Assembly (NCBI GenBank): GCA_036498265.1
Contig: DASYFT010000018.1
Span: 124,001-188,000 of the forward strand
Direction: 5' to 3'
DNA from: Palsa-744 sp036498265
GTDB lineage: Bacteria; Actinomycetota; Thermoleophilia; Solirubrobacterales; Solirubrobacteraceae
Length of the DNA stretch: 64,000 bases
Below the pieces are notes generated by a model. It ran no database searches. It was given only the letters and a program-made list of their open reading frames with translations, and had not been told where the DNA came from. Made by a program: the position numbers and the translations under genes. Of this stretch, positions 47,193 through 55,937 are shown one piece after another; position 1 is the first letter of the stretch; each line of letters begins with the position of its first letter.

Positions 47193-48620
47193 CTAGAGCT
47201 GGGCGAGCTCGGCGCTTATCTCGCTCACCGCGGACTTTGCGTCCCCGAAGAGCATCTCGGTCTTCGGGTCGTAGTAGAGCTCGTTTTCGATGCCCGCGAA
47301 CCCAGGGTTCATGGAGCGCTTGATGACGATCACCGAATGGCTGTCCGAGACCTCGAGGATCGGCATCCCGTAGATCGGCGAGGACGGCGTGTTCTTGGCG
47401 GCGGGGTTGGTGACGTCGTTGGCGCCGATCACCAGCGAGACGTCGGTCCGCTGAAACTCGGGGTTCGCGTCGTCCATCTCCTTGAGCTGGTCGTAGGGGA
47501 CGTCGGCCTCGGCCAGGAGGACGTTCATGTGCCCGGGCATGCGCCCAGCCACCGGGTGGATCGCGTAGCTCACTTCGACACCCCGTTTTTCAAGCTCCTT
47601 CGTCAGCTCGCGCACGGCGTGCTGAGCCTGGGCCACGGCCATCCCATAGCCGGGGACGATCACGACCCGGTTGGCGTAGGCGAGCTGGATGGCGGCGTCT
47701 GCAGCCGTCGTGGAGCGCACGGTTCCCGCGTGCTCGCCCGCTCCTTCGGCGCCCGCCACGGCGCCGCCGCCGCCGAAGCCGCCGGCGATGATCGCGGGGA
47801 TCGAACGGTTCATCGCGACGGCCATCAGGTTCGTGAGGATCGACCCCGAAGCGCCGACGATCATGCCGGCGACGATCAGGGCCGGGTTGTTCAGCGCGAT
47901 TCCGGTGGCCGCGGCCGAGAGGCCCGTGAAGGCGTTCAGCATCGAGATCACGACCGGCATGTCCGCTCCGCCGATCGGCAGGACGACGGCGTTGCCGAGC
48001 AGCGCGGCGCAGGCCAGCATGCCGATGAACACGCCCTCCGAGTGGTCGCCCGCGGCGATGTCCGCTCCCGCCGCCACCGCGAGCACGAGCAGCACGAGGT
48101 TGACGATCTGCTGCGCCGAGCCGAGGCTGATCGGCCGCCCCGGGATGATTTCCTGGAGCTTGCCGAAGGCGATGTTCGAGCCCCAGAACGACACGGAGCC
48201 GACGATCGCGGCGAACAGCGAGAACACCGTGATGTAGGTCGCCGTGTGGGCGAAGCCGTGCGTGAGGCGGAACTCGGCCCACGAGATGAGGAAGACCGCT
48301 CCACCGCCGACGCCGTTGAACAGGGCCACCATCTGCGGCATCGCCGTCATCTTCACCTGCCTCGCCGCGGGCACCCCGACAGCCGTGCCGAGCGCCAGGC
48401 CGAGCGCGATCAGGCCCCAGTTGCCCTCGTCCGGCGACAGCAGGGTGGCGATCACGGCAATGGCCATGCCGACCGCCGCCGTGCGGTTGCCACGCACCGC
48501 CGTGGTCGGCCCCGACAGGCCCCGCAGCCCCTGGATGAAGAGCGAGAAGGCGATGATGTAGAGGACGTCCCGGAAGTTCGAGCTCTGCAGGAACGAGGTC
48601 GCGAGCGGCGGCGCGTTCAC
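47193..48620 (-). CDS. pntB: NAD(P) transhydrogenase subunit beta
   Basis: 475 residues from GTG 48620. The membrane part (nine or so helices, residues 15-260) is followed by the NADP(H)-binding dIII domain with the motif VIVPGYGMAVAQAQHAV, HPVAGRMPGHMNVLLAEA, IGANDVTNPAA and FAGIENELYY. It works with PntA1 and PntA2 to couple hydride transfer between NADH and NADP+ to proton movement. Overlaps pntA2 by GTGA. Confidence 0.95.
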   Translation of the reverse strand: MNAPPLATSFLQSSNFRDVLYIIAFSLFIQGLRGLSGPTTAVRGNRTAAVGMAIAVIATLLSPDEGNWGLIALGLALGTAVGVPAARQVKMTAMPQMVALFNGVGGGAVFLISWAEFRLTHGFAHTATYITVFSLFAAIVGSVSFWGSNIAFGKLQEIIPGRPISLGSAQQIVNLVLLVLAVAAGADIAAGDHSEGVFIGMLACAALLGNAVVLPIGGADMPVVISMLNAFTGLSAAATGIALNNPALIVAGMIVGASGSILTNLMAVAMNRSIPAIIAGGFGGGGAVAGAEGAGEHAGTVRSTTAADAAIQLAYANRVVIVPGYGMAVAQAQHAVRELTKELEKRGVEVSYAIHPVAGRMPGHMNVLLAEADVPYDQLKEMDDANPEFQRTDVSLVIGANDVTNPAAKNTPSSPIYGMPILEVSDSHSVIVIKRSMNPGFAGIENELYYDPKTEMLFGDAKSAVSEISAELAQL

Positions 48621-48973
48621 GATTTGCCGACCTCCTGCTCGTTCGCCGCCTGCGTCTGCTCCTCCTCGGCGGGGGGCGGCTTCGGCTTGACCTTGAACAT
48701 CTCGAGCATTCGGTCGGTGACGAGGAAGCCGCCGACGATGTTGATCGTCCCGAAGGTGATCGCGATGACGAGGATCACCTTGTTGAACGTGTCGTTGCCG
48801 GACAGGCCGACGATCAGCAGCCCTCCGAGCAGCACGATCCCATGGATCGCGTTGGTGCCCGACATGAGCGGCGTGTGGAGCGTGTTGGGCACCTTGGAGA
48901 TGACGACGAAGCCGATGAAGCCCGCCAGGACGAGGATCGAGAGGTTGGTGGTGAGCGTGCTGGCGAGGATCAC
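48617..48973 (-). CDS. pntA2: NAD(P) transhydrogenase alpha part 2 (membrane)
   Basis: 118 residues from GTG 48973. Three hydrophobic helices (LSILVLAGFIGFVVIS, AIHGIVLLGGLLIVGL and VILVIAITFGTINIVGGFLV) contain VPNTLHTPLMSGTNAIHGIV, a conserved membrane segment of the alpha subunit. A charged tail follows (KPKPPPAEEEQ). It carries the part of PntA that is a separate chain in many bacteria. Both ends overlap the neighbours by 4 bp. Confidence 0.93.
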   Translation of the reverse strand: MILASTLTTNLSILVLAGFIGFVVISKVPNTLHTPLMSGTNAIHGIVLLGGLLIVGLSGNDTFNKVILVIAITFGTINIVGGFLVTDRMLEMFKVKPKPPPAEEEQTQAANEQEVGKS

Positions 48974-50100
48974 GCGACCGCCTCCAGCGCCGCCCTGGCC
49001 CCGGGGTTGACGACCTCTCCGTCGCGTACGACACACGAGCCGCTGACGATCTCGTCGTCGAAGTCGAGCGTCAGGGCGCCGTCGTCGCCTACGAACAGGT
49101 CGAGCAGCGCGAGCACGTTGCGAGCGAACAGCTGGGAGCTGTGCTCGGCCATGCCCGCCGGCAGGTTGAGCGGCGAGACGATCTTCACGTCGTGGCGCAC
49201 GACCGTCCGGCCGGGCTCCGTCAGCTCGCAGTTGCCGCCGGCCTCGCCGGCCAGGTCGACGATGACCGAGCCGGGCTTCATGCCTTCGACCGCCTCGGCG
49301 GTCACGAGCTTCGGCGCCGGGCGCCCGGGGACGAGCGCGGTGGTGATGACGACGTCGAACCCCTTGATCGCATCGGTGAGGGCCTGCTGCTGGCGGGCGC
49401 GCTCCTCGTCGGTCAGCTCACGCGCGTAGCCGCCCTCGCCGCTTGCCTCCAGGCCGAGGTCGAGCCACTGGGCTCCAAGCGAGGTGACCTGCTCGGCGAC
49501 CTCCGGTCGCACGTCGTAGCCGGTCGTGCGGGCGCCCAGGCGTTTCGCGGTGGCGATGGCCTGAAGGCCGGCGACGCCGACGCCCAGCACGAGGACCTTG
49601 GCGGGCGGGATCGTGCCGGCGGCCGTCATCAGCATCGGGTAGAAGCGCCCCATCTCCTCGGCTCCGAGGAGGGCTGCCCGGTAGCCCGCGACGTTGCTCT
49701 GGGAGGACAGGGCGTCCATCGACTGCGCCCGCGAGATCCGCGGGATGGCCTCCATCGCGAACGCAGTCGCCCCGGCCTCGGCGAGCGCGCGCGTGGTCTC
49801 CGGGCTCGTGAGCGGCGCAAGGAACCCGATCAGGATGGAGCCGCTGCCGAGCCCGCGGACCTGCTGGGGGTCGGGAGGGGCGATCGTGACCACCACGTCC
49901 GAGCCCCAGATCTCGGCGGAATCGGCGCTGATGCGGGCTCCCGCCTGCTCGAACGCCTCGTCCGTGAGCAGCGCATCGGCGCCTGCGCCCTGCTGGACGA
50001 CGACGTCGAGCCCCTTGGCCACGAGCTTGCCGACGACCTCCGGCACGAGCGCCACGCGATGCTCACCGGCCGCCGTCTCCTTCGGTACTCCGATCCTCAT
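48970..50100 (-). CDS. pntA1: NAD(P) transhydrogenase alpha part 1 (NAD-binding)
   Basis: 376 residues. The N-terminus MRIGVPKETAAGEHRVALVP is the alanine dehydrogenase/PNT family start. The dI domain has RISRAQSMDALSSQSNVAGY and the NAD motif LVLGVGVAGLQAIATAKRLG. It hands hydride from NADH to the dIII domain of PntB. First gene of pntA1-pntA2-pntB, all joined by GTGA overlaps. Divergent from the adenosyltransferase gene with 65 bp between starts. Confidence 0.95.
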   Translation of the reverse strand: MRIGVPKETAAGEHRVALVPEVVGKLVAKGLDVVVQQGAGADALLTDEAFEQAGARISADSAEIWGSDVVVTIAPPDPQQVRGLGSGSILIGFLAPLTSPETTRALAEAGATAFAMEAIPRISRAQSMDALSSQSNVAGYRAALLGAEEMGRFYPMLMTAAGTIPPAKVLVLGVGVAGLQAIATAKRLGARTTGYDVRPEVAEQVTSLGAQWLDLGLEASGEGGYARELTDEERARQQQALTDAIKGFDVVITTALVPGRPAPKLVTAEAVEGMKPGSVIVDLAGEAGGNCELTEPGRTVVRHDVKIVSPLNLPAGMAEHSSQLFARNVLALLDLFVGDDGALTLDFDDEIVSGSCVVRDGEVVNPGARAALEAVA

Positions 50101-50165
50101 GAAGTGCGAGAACGTATCCCATCGCGGCCACGAGCGGCGGCCCGGTATGCGAGACTCGAACCACG

Positions 50166-50771
50166 ATGACGGTGAACCTGACCCGCATCTACACCAGGCT
50201 CGGCGACGGCGGGGACACGCACCTGGGGGACATGAGCAGGGTGTCGAAGCTGCACCCCCGGGTCGAGGCGTACGGCACGGTGGACGAGCTCAACGCCGCT
50301 ATCGGGGTGGCCCTCCTGGAGCCGCTGCCACAGCGGTTCGTCGACTGGTTGAACCGGGTCCAGAACGACCTCCTCGACGTCGGCGCCGACCTGTCGGTTC
50401 CGCCTGCCGCCGAGGAGCCGGACGCCGCCGAGGAGGCGGGCGAGCCGGCGGCACGCGAGCGCCTGCGGGTGGGGCCCGCCTACACCGAGTGGCTCGAGCA
50501 GGCGTGCGACGAGGTCAACGCCAGGCTGAAGCCGCTGCGCTCGTTCGTGATCCCCGGCGGCACACCGGCGGGCGCACACCTGCACGTGTGCAGGACGGTC
50601 TGCCGCCGCGCGGAGCGGCGGGCGATCGCGGTTGGCGAGGACGTCAACGCGGAGGTCATCCGCTACCTGAACCGCCTATCCGACCTGCTGTTCATCCTCA
50701 GCCGCGCGGTGAACTGCCACGCCAGCGGCGACGCCTCGACCGAGCAGCTCTGGGAGCCGGGGGCGCACTAG
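50166..50771 (+). CDS. PduO-type ATP:cob(I)alamin adenosyltransferase
   Basis: 201 residues. It makes adenosylcobalamin from cob(I)alamin and ATP. Motifs are IYTRLGDGGDTHLGDMSRVS (the ATP-binding T-x-x-GD-x-G loop), EAYGTVDELNAAIGVA, FVIPGGTPAGAHLHVCRTVCRRAER and the diagnostic YLNRLSDLLFILSR. A 25-residue Ala/Glu insertion sits in the middle. Its end lies against the convergent B12-transport operon, and the stop overlaps the PAP2 stop. No riboswitch is visible before it. It may share B12 metabolism with that operon. Confidence 0.93.
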   Translation: MTVNLTRIYTRLGDGGDTHLGDMSRVSKLHPRVEAYGTVDELNAAIGVALLEPLPQRFVDWLNRVQNDLLDVGADLSVPPAAEEPDAAEEAGEPAARERLRVGPAYTEWLEQACDEVNARLKPLRSFVIPGGTPAGAHLHVCRTVCRRAERRAIAVGEDVNAEVIRYLNRLSDLLFILSRAVNCHASGDASTEQLWEPGAH

Positions 50772-51457
50772 CCGGCGGCGACGCTGTGCTTCGAGGGCCA
50801 GCGGCGCTCGGCCGCCCGGAGTGCCGCGACGGCGAGCGCGGTCCACAGGGCGGCGACGAGGTAGCCGCCGAGCACGTCGCTGGGCATGTGCCAGGCGAGG
50901 ATCAGCAGCGCGACGCCGACCGCCGCGGCGAACGCGCCGCCGAGTGCCGCAACCATCGGGCGCAGCCGCGCCGGCGAGACGAGCACGGCGCTCAGGACCA
51001 GGGCCATGGCGGCGGTCGAGTGCCCGCTGGGCCACGACGCCGGGTTCACGTGGACCGCACCGACCTGGGCGTGAGGATGCGCCAGGAGCGGCTTCAGGGT
51101 CTCCGAGGTCAGCGGCGCGAGCGACATGACGCCCACGACGGCGAGCGCCACTCGCGGGCGTTCACGCGCCAGCGAGACGGTGACGAGCGCGACGCCCCAG
51201 AGGATGAAGAGCGTCGGTTTGAGCAGGTGGATCAGGAAGTTCGATGCCGAGTCGACGTGCGGGCGGCTGAGCAGCGTGAAATCGCGCAGCGTGAGGGCGT
51301 CGCGCAGATGCGCAGCCGGGACGAGCTGCGCCACCACCCATATGACGGCAAGCGCCAGGGCGCACAGGGCGGCGATTCCGAGCGGGCGGGACGGAGCGGA
51401 GCCCCGTCGGGCCGAGCCCGGGTGGATCGCGGCCGTGGTGTAGGCATTGGTGGACAC
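50768..51457 (-). CDS. PAP2-family membrane phosphatase
   Basis: 229 residues from GTG 51457. Five or six helices are seen, and the PAP2 motifs KPLLAHPHA (a weakened first motif), PSGHSTAAM and WHMPSDVLGGY, with catalytic His in each of the last two. Such enzymes remove phosphate from lipids such as phosphatidate or undecaprenyl diphosphate. It follows the S-component gene by 53 bp on the same strand, so it may be the last gene of the riboswitch-led operon; a B12-related role is only a guess. Confidence 0.86.
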   Translation of the reverse strand: MSTNAYTTAAIHPGSARRGSAPSRPLGIAALCALALAVIWVVAQLVPAAHLRDALTLRDFTLLSRPHVDSASNFLIHLLKPTLFILWGVALVTVSLARERPRVALAVVGVMSLAPLTSETLKPLLAHPHAQVGAVHVNPASWPSGHSTAAMALVLSAVLVSPARLRPMVAALGGAFAAAVGVALLILAWHMPSDVLGGYLVAALWTALAVAALRAAERRWPSKHSVAAG

Positions 51458-51510
51458 GCCGCCCCAAAGGTTAGGCAGGCCGCTAAAGCCCCGCTGAACG
51501 GCCGCGGGCC

Positions 51511-53400
51511 TCAGCGCCTGACCGGCGCCAGCGCGATGCCCAGCAGCGTGCCGAGCGCACGTGCGAGCCCGTCCAGGCGCCGGCTCGCCACGCCTTCGGC
51601 GTCCGTCCGGCGGCCGGACACGGTGCGGCGTGGCAGGCGGCTGCCGTGCGCCGAGGAGGGCAACGCCTGCACGGCTCGCCCGGACGAGCCGCCGCGAGCG
51701 GCCGAGGAGCGCACGGGCGCGATCGGCAGGGGCTTCTCGGCGAGCGCCGTGAGCGCCTGCGCGGTCACCCATACGGGAGTCTGTGCGCCGGTGCGCGAGT
51801 AGCGCACGCTTCCGTTTGGGGCGAGCAGGGTGTGCAGGTAGCCGAGCGGCGAGCGGCTGCCATCGCGCGTGAGCGCAGCCACGTCGCGGCCGGCCGCCGT
51901 CAGTCCCTGGATCGCCCAGGCCGTCGACTGGGCATTGGATTCGCCGCCCCGCTGCTGCGCGTAGCCGCCGTCCCGGTTCTGTGCCCTGACGAGGAACGCC
52001 GCGGCGCGCGCGATGGCTGCACGGCCTGCGCCGGCACCGGCCAGGGCCTGGAGGACCGCGGCTGTGTCGTCGATGTCGCTGCCGGCACCGCGCGCCCCGA
52101 AGCCGAAGCCCCCGTCGCGTTCCTGCTGGCGCTGGAGCCAGACGGCGGCGGCGTGCACGGGCGCACTCGCGGCCGGGTAACCCGCCGCGCGAAGGGCGAG
52201 GATCGCGAACGCGGTCAGATTGCCGAGATGGCCGAAGGAGCCGTCGCCGTCGCGGAAGCCGAGCAGCCGCGCGACGGGATCGGCCCCGGGAAGCGAATGC
52301 GTCGAGGCGCCGCAGGCGTGAAGCGCGAGGATCGTCCGCTCGAGGTCGCCGGCCCCGTGCAGGCTCGACGCTTCGGCACGGAGGAAGTCGAGAACCGTGC
52401 GCCCGCCGCGGCGCAGGCTCAACGGATCGCGCCCGGCCGCCGCCAGGCCCATCGCCACCCATCCGGAGTAGAGCTCGCTGCTGGCCTGTCCGGGCGCGCC
52501 GCCGAAGCCGCCGTCCGGGTTCTGTGCGGCTGCGAGGAAGCGGAGCTCGCGTGAGATGTCCAGGCGCGCTTCGGTGCCGCGCATGCTCGAGCCGGCCGCG
52601 CGCGGCCGGGCGGCAGGTCCCGCCGAGGGAGGCGCCGCCGCCGGGCGAGCCAGGCGGGCGCCGGCATCGGTGGCGCGGGGGCCGCCGAGGAGCAACGTGG
52701 CGGCGATCGCGATGCCGAGGAGCGATAGCAGCGCCGGGATGGCGGGCGTTGCGCCGCTGCCGTCGGTGGGAGCCGCGGCGCTCGCGGCGGGCGGCCTGAC
52801 CCAGACGACCTCCATGCGCGCCCGAACCCTGCCGAGCAACCGGGCCAGCTCAGGCGCGAAGGCGAGTCCGAAGAGGAAGCTGGCGACGGTGTCCGTCACG
52901 TCGTAGGCGAGCGCCTGGCCGGCGACCGCGATGAACGCCGCGGGCGTGTGGCTCGCGCCGAGCGTCCAGGTGTAGACGTTCATGATCTCCTTCGCCGCGA
53001 GCGCCGCGAGCCCGCACGCGAGGGCCAGCCAGATCCGCCCGAGGCGCCGTCGGCTGAGGCTGCCGAGGAGCGCGCCGGCCAGGCCGACCATCCCCCAGGC
53101 GACCATCTGCCAGGGGGTGTAGGGCCCCTGCCCGAGCATGAAGTTGGAGACGAGCATCCCGAGAGAGCCCACGGCGAATCCGGGCAGCGGTCCGAGCGAG
53201 TAGCCCACGACGAGCGTCATGGCCGTGATCGGCTTGACGTCGGGAAGAGCCGCGAACGCGTCCCGTCCCAGCGCCGCCAGGGCCGACATGATCGCCACCA
53301 CGGCGGCCATGCGGGCTGACGGCCGCCTGCGCTCGTAGGCGAGCCAGCCGGCGACGAGCACGAGCCCGACGATCGCGAACGATGCCAGCGGCCAGCTCAC
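51511..53400 (-). CDS. ECF-transporter S-component fused to an alpha6/alpha6 barrel domain
   Basis: 629 residues from GTG 53400. Residues 1-195 are a six-helix ECF substrate-binding component (VVGYSLGPLPGFAVGSLG, then NFMLGQGPYTPWQMVAWG). An extra helix at about 221-240 (IPALLSLLGIAIAATLLLGG) should put the rest outside the cell. Residues 278-560 are an alpha6/alpha6 barrel with QW-like repeats AAQNPDGGFGG, RDGDGSFGHL, QQERDGGFGFG and RAQNRDGGYAQQ. SDIDDTAAVLQAL resembles the DxDDTA motif of class II terpene cyclases but also the DxxTAxMA segment of intrinsic-factor-like proteins. In the context of a cobalamin riboswitch and DUF4430 genes, I infer a B12 receptor. Confidence 0.85.
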   Translation of the reverse strand: MSWPLASFAIVGLVLVAGWLAYERRRPSARMAAVVAIMSALAALGRDAFAALPDVKPITAMTLVVGYSLGPLPGFAVGSLGMLVSNFMLGQGPYTPWQMVAWGMVGLAGALLGSLSRRRLGRIWLALACGLAALAAKEIMNVYTWTLGASHTPAAFIAVAGQALAYDVTDTVASFLFGLAFAPELARLLGRVRARMEVVWVRPPAASAAAPTDGSGATPAIPALLSLLGIAIAATLLLGGPRATDAGARLARPAAAPPSAGPAARPRAAGSSMRGTEARLDISRELRFLAAAQNPDGGFGGAPGQASSELYSGWVAMGLAAAGRDPLSLRRGGRTVLDFLRAEASSLHGAGDLERTILALHACGASTHSLPGADPVARLLGFRDGDGSFGHLGNLTAFAILALRAAGYPAASAPVHAAAVWLQRQQERDGGFGFGARGAGSDIDDTAAVLQALAGAGAGRAAIARAAAFLVRAQNRDGGYAQQRGGESNAQSTAWAIQGLTAAGRDVAALTRDGSRSPLGYLHTLLAPNGSVRYSRTGAQTPVWVTAQALTALAEKPLPIAPVRSSAARGGSSGRAVQALPSSAHGSRLPRRTVSGRRTDAEGVASRRLDGLARALGTLLGIALAPVRR

Positions 53401-55046
53401 GAGGCGGCCCCCGGAGAGATCGTGGCGGGCGCGTCCGGCTGCTCCTGCGGGGTCGCGGCGCGCCGCAGCAGCAGCTCGGCGCCCTGCTCCGGCAGCAGCA
53501 CGCCGTCGGCGCCCGCGAGTATCCGGGCCGTCTCGGTGGAGAAGTACCAGCCTCCGGCAAGGAGCTCGGCCGCGGTGCCGTCGGCGATCACGCGCCCGTC
53601 TGCCATGAGCACCGCGCGCTCCGCGCAGGCGGCGGCGAACTCGGGGTCGTGCGTTGCCACGATCACCGCCTGGCCGCCGGCCGCGCGGCGCCGGAGCTCA
53701 CGCGCGAGAAGGGCCTTCGCCGCGCGGTCCATGCCCCGGGTGGGCTCGTCGAGTGCGAGCACCGCGGGGGCGTCGCCCGACCCGGCGACTATCGCCAGCG
53801 CAAGGCGCTGGCGCTCTCCCCCGGAGAGGTCGGCCGGGTTGCGGTCGCCCATCGACGCCAGACCGGCGGCCGCGAGCGCCGCCGCCGGCGCCTCCTGGGA
53901 GACGCGCTCGTGGATCAGGTAGTCGCCGGGGTTCTGCAGGAGCAGCGCGACCCGCCCCGAGCACTCCAGGCGGCCGCGGGTCGGCTCGAGCAGGCCGGCG
54001 GCATGACGCAGGAGGGTCGACTTGCCGGCGCCGTTGCGTCCCATCAGCGCGATGGTCTCGCCCGGCAGCACCCGGAGGTCGACTCCGCGCAGGATCGCCG
54101 GTCCGTCGGCCAGCTCGTGCCAGACGCGGCGAAGCTCGAGCGCGGCGGGGCTGCGCTCGCGGCGACGTCTCCGCGTCCGGGGGCCGGGCGGGGTCTCGGG
54201 GTTCGCGTCCTCGTAGAGCAGGCCGCGGGAGCGGAGTGCCCGGCGTGCCTGCCTGACGCCGGCGGGAGGCGGATGCAGGCCGGCGCGGGCGAAGAGCTTG
54301 GCGGCCGGCGTCTGCAGCGTCTGCGCCTCGGCACCGGCCCAGGCGAGGAACGACACCGGGTCCCCGTCGCAGGCGACGCGCCCCGCCTCGAGCGCGATCA
54401 CCCGGTCGGCCGCCGCGAGGCAGCGCTCGAGCCGATGCTCGGCCATCACGATTGTCGTCTCCCACTCCTGGTTGAGGCGGCGCAGGAGCCCGATCAGCTC
54501 GTCGCCCGCGACGGGGTCCAGCTGCGAGGTCGGCTCGTCGAGCAGCACCAGCCTCGGCCGGCCGGCGAGCGCGGCACCGAGCGCGACGCGTTGCTTCTCC
54601 CCGCCCGAGAGCTCCTGGGTGGAGCGGTCGAGCAGCGCGTCGATGCCGAGCGCGAGCGCGACCTCCTCGACACCCCGGGCGACAGCCGTGCTGCCGTGGC
54701 CGCGGCTCTCGAGCGCGAGCGCGAGCTCGGCGCGGACGGTGCTCATGACGAGCTGCGTCTCGGGGTCCTGGAAGAGCACGCCCGCGAAGGCGCCGAGGCG
54801 CGAGGGACCGTGTTCGCGCGTGTCGAGGCCTGCCAGCGTCACGCGACCCGCGAAGGTGCCTCCGTGGAAGTGCGGGACCAGGCCGCACGCGGCCCGCAGG
54901 AGGGTCGACTTGCCGTGCCCCGAGAGACCGGCCAGCAGGCAGAACTCGCCGGCCCCGATCTCGAGGCTCACGTCGTCGAGCGCGAGCCCCGCTTCGCCGG
55001 GATAGCGGTAGCTGACACCTTCAAACGACAGCAGCGGCGAGCTCAC
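53397..55046 (-). CDS. ECF-transporter ATPase, two ABC domains in one chain
   Basis: 549 residues from GTG 55046. Two ATP-binding cassettes are fused. The first (about 1-250) has GLSGHGKSTLL, LSGGEKQRVALG and LVLLDEPTSQLD. The second (about 310-520) has GRNGAGKSTLLRH, LSGGERQRLALA and LALDEPTRGMD. These correspond to EcfA and EcfA' and power uptake through the T-component. It lies between ecfT and the S-component gene, joined by GTGA overlaps at both ends, so this is a dedicated (group I-style) ECF transporter. Confidence 0.93.
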   Translation of the reverse strand: MSSPLLSFEGVSYRYPGEAGLALDDVSLEIGAGEFCLLAGLSGHGKSTLLRAACGLVPHFHGGTFAGRVTLAGLDTREHGPSRLGAFAGVLFQDPETQLVMSTVRAELALALESRGHGSTAVARGVEEVALALGIDALLDRSTQELSGGEKQRVALGAALAGRPRLVLLDEPTSQLDPVAGDELIGLLRRLNQEWETTIVMAEHRLERCLAAADRVIALEAGRVACDGDPVSFLAWAGAEAQTLQTPAAKLFARAGLHPPPAGVRQARRALRSRGLLYEDANPETPPGPRTRRRRRERSPAALELRRVWHELADGPAILRGVDLRVLPGETIALMGRNGAGKSTLLRHAAGLLEPTRGRLECSGRVALLLQNPGDYLIHERVSQEAPAAALAAAGLASMGDRNPADLSGGERQRLALAIVAGSGDAPAVLALDEPTRGMDRAAKALLARELRRRAAGGQAVIVATHDPEFAAACAERAVLMADGRVIADGTAAELLAGGWYFSTETARILAGADGVLLPEQGAELLLRRAATPQEQPDAPATISPGAAS

Positions 55047-55933
55047 GCGTCCACTCCCCTCCGATCGCCGAAGGGCAGCAGCGTGGCGGCGAGGAGCGCG
55101 AGACAGAGCGCGATCGTCGCCCCGGTGACGGGGGCGTGGATCCCGGGGTAGGCGTCGAAGGTCGCGGCGCCCGCCAGCCTGCCCCAGACGGCGAGCCCGG
55201 CGATCGCGCCCGCCGAGGCGAGGAAGGCAACGTCGTGTCGCGACCAGGGGCGCCGGAGGCGGGGAGCCCGCCGGGCGGTGGCGAAGCCCCGGACCTCGAG
55301 CGTCGCGGCGACGTCCATCGCCCGATCGAGCGACCCCCCGATGACGGCACGCAGCAGCGCAAGTTGTGCGCGGACGCCCTGCGGTGTGCCGGGCGGCCGG
55401 GTCCGCTGCGCTTCGGCAAGGCGCTGCGAGTCCGCGGCGAGCACCGGGATCATGCGGGTCGCGAGCGACGCGGTGAGCGCCGAGCGGAACGAGAGGCGCC
55501 GCAGGATCCTGAGCGCCTCGTCGGGATCCACCGCGAGGCTCGCGAGCGTGGTGATCAGGATCAGCAGCATCACCTTCAGCGCGATGACGGCGCCGAAGAC
55601 GACCGCCTCCACGGTCAGGTTTCCCTGGCCGAACGGTCCCAGGTCGCCGAGACGGGCGAACACCGTGAGCCCTTGGCGGGAGACGAGGACGTTGACGATG
55701 GCGATCGGAAGCCAGACGATCGCCGCGGTTCGCATCGAGCGGGCCAGCTGACGCCCGACCCCCGCGCCGACCCCGGCGCCGAGTACGGCGAGCAGAAGGG
55801 CGATCAGCGCGACCGGGCTGTCGAGCAGGAGCGTCGCCGCGGACAGCGCCGCGGCCCACGAGGCGCCCACGCCCGCACGCGTGGCATGGAGGGGGCTGGG
55901 CCTGCGCCGGTAGAAGAGCGTCGTGCCTCGCAT
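55043..55933 (-). CDS. ECF-transporter transmembrane T-component
   Basis: 296 residues from ATG 55933. Around six helices; the cytoplasmic coupling helices carry RSALTASLATRMIPVLAADS and the Ala-Arg-Gly motif in AATLEVRGFATARRAPRL, the CbiQ/EcfT hallmark. It joins the ATPase to the S-component. Starts 4 bp after the stop of the DUF4430 lipoprotein gene and overlaps the ATPase gene by GTGA. Confidence 0.9.
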   Translation of the reverse strand: MRGTTLFYRRRPSPLHATRAGVGASWAAALSAATLLLDSPVALIALLLAVLGAGVGAGVGRQLARSMRTAAIVWLPIAIVNVLVSRQGLTVFARLGDLGPFGQGNLTVEAVVFGAVIALKVMLLILITTLASLAVDPDEALRILRRLSFRSALTASLATRMIPVLAADSQRLAEAQRTRPPGTPQGVRAQLALLRAVIGGSLDRAMDVAATLEVRGFATARRAPRLRRPWSRHDVAFLASAGAIAGLAVWGRLAGAATFDAYPGIHAPVTGATIALCLALLAATLLPFGDRRGVDA

Positions 55934-55937
55934 CGGC

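Noticed and set aside
50101..50165. A second cobalamin riboswitch before the adenosyltransferase gene
   Set aside because: Only 65 bp are available and none of the B12-box elements are present.
51511..53400. A terpene cyclase as the main function of the fused barrel
   Set aside because: The fusion to an S-component, the riboswitch and the DUF4430 neighbours fit binding better than catalysis; no terpenoid genes are adjacent. Kept only as a secondary possibility.
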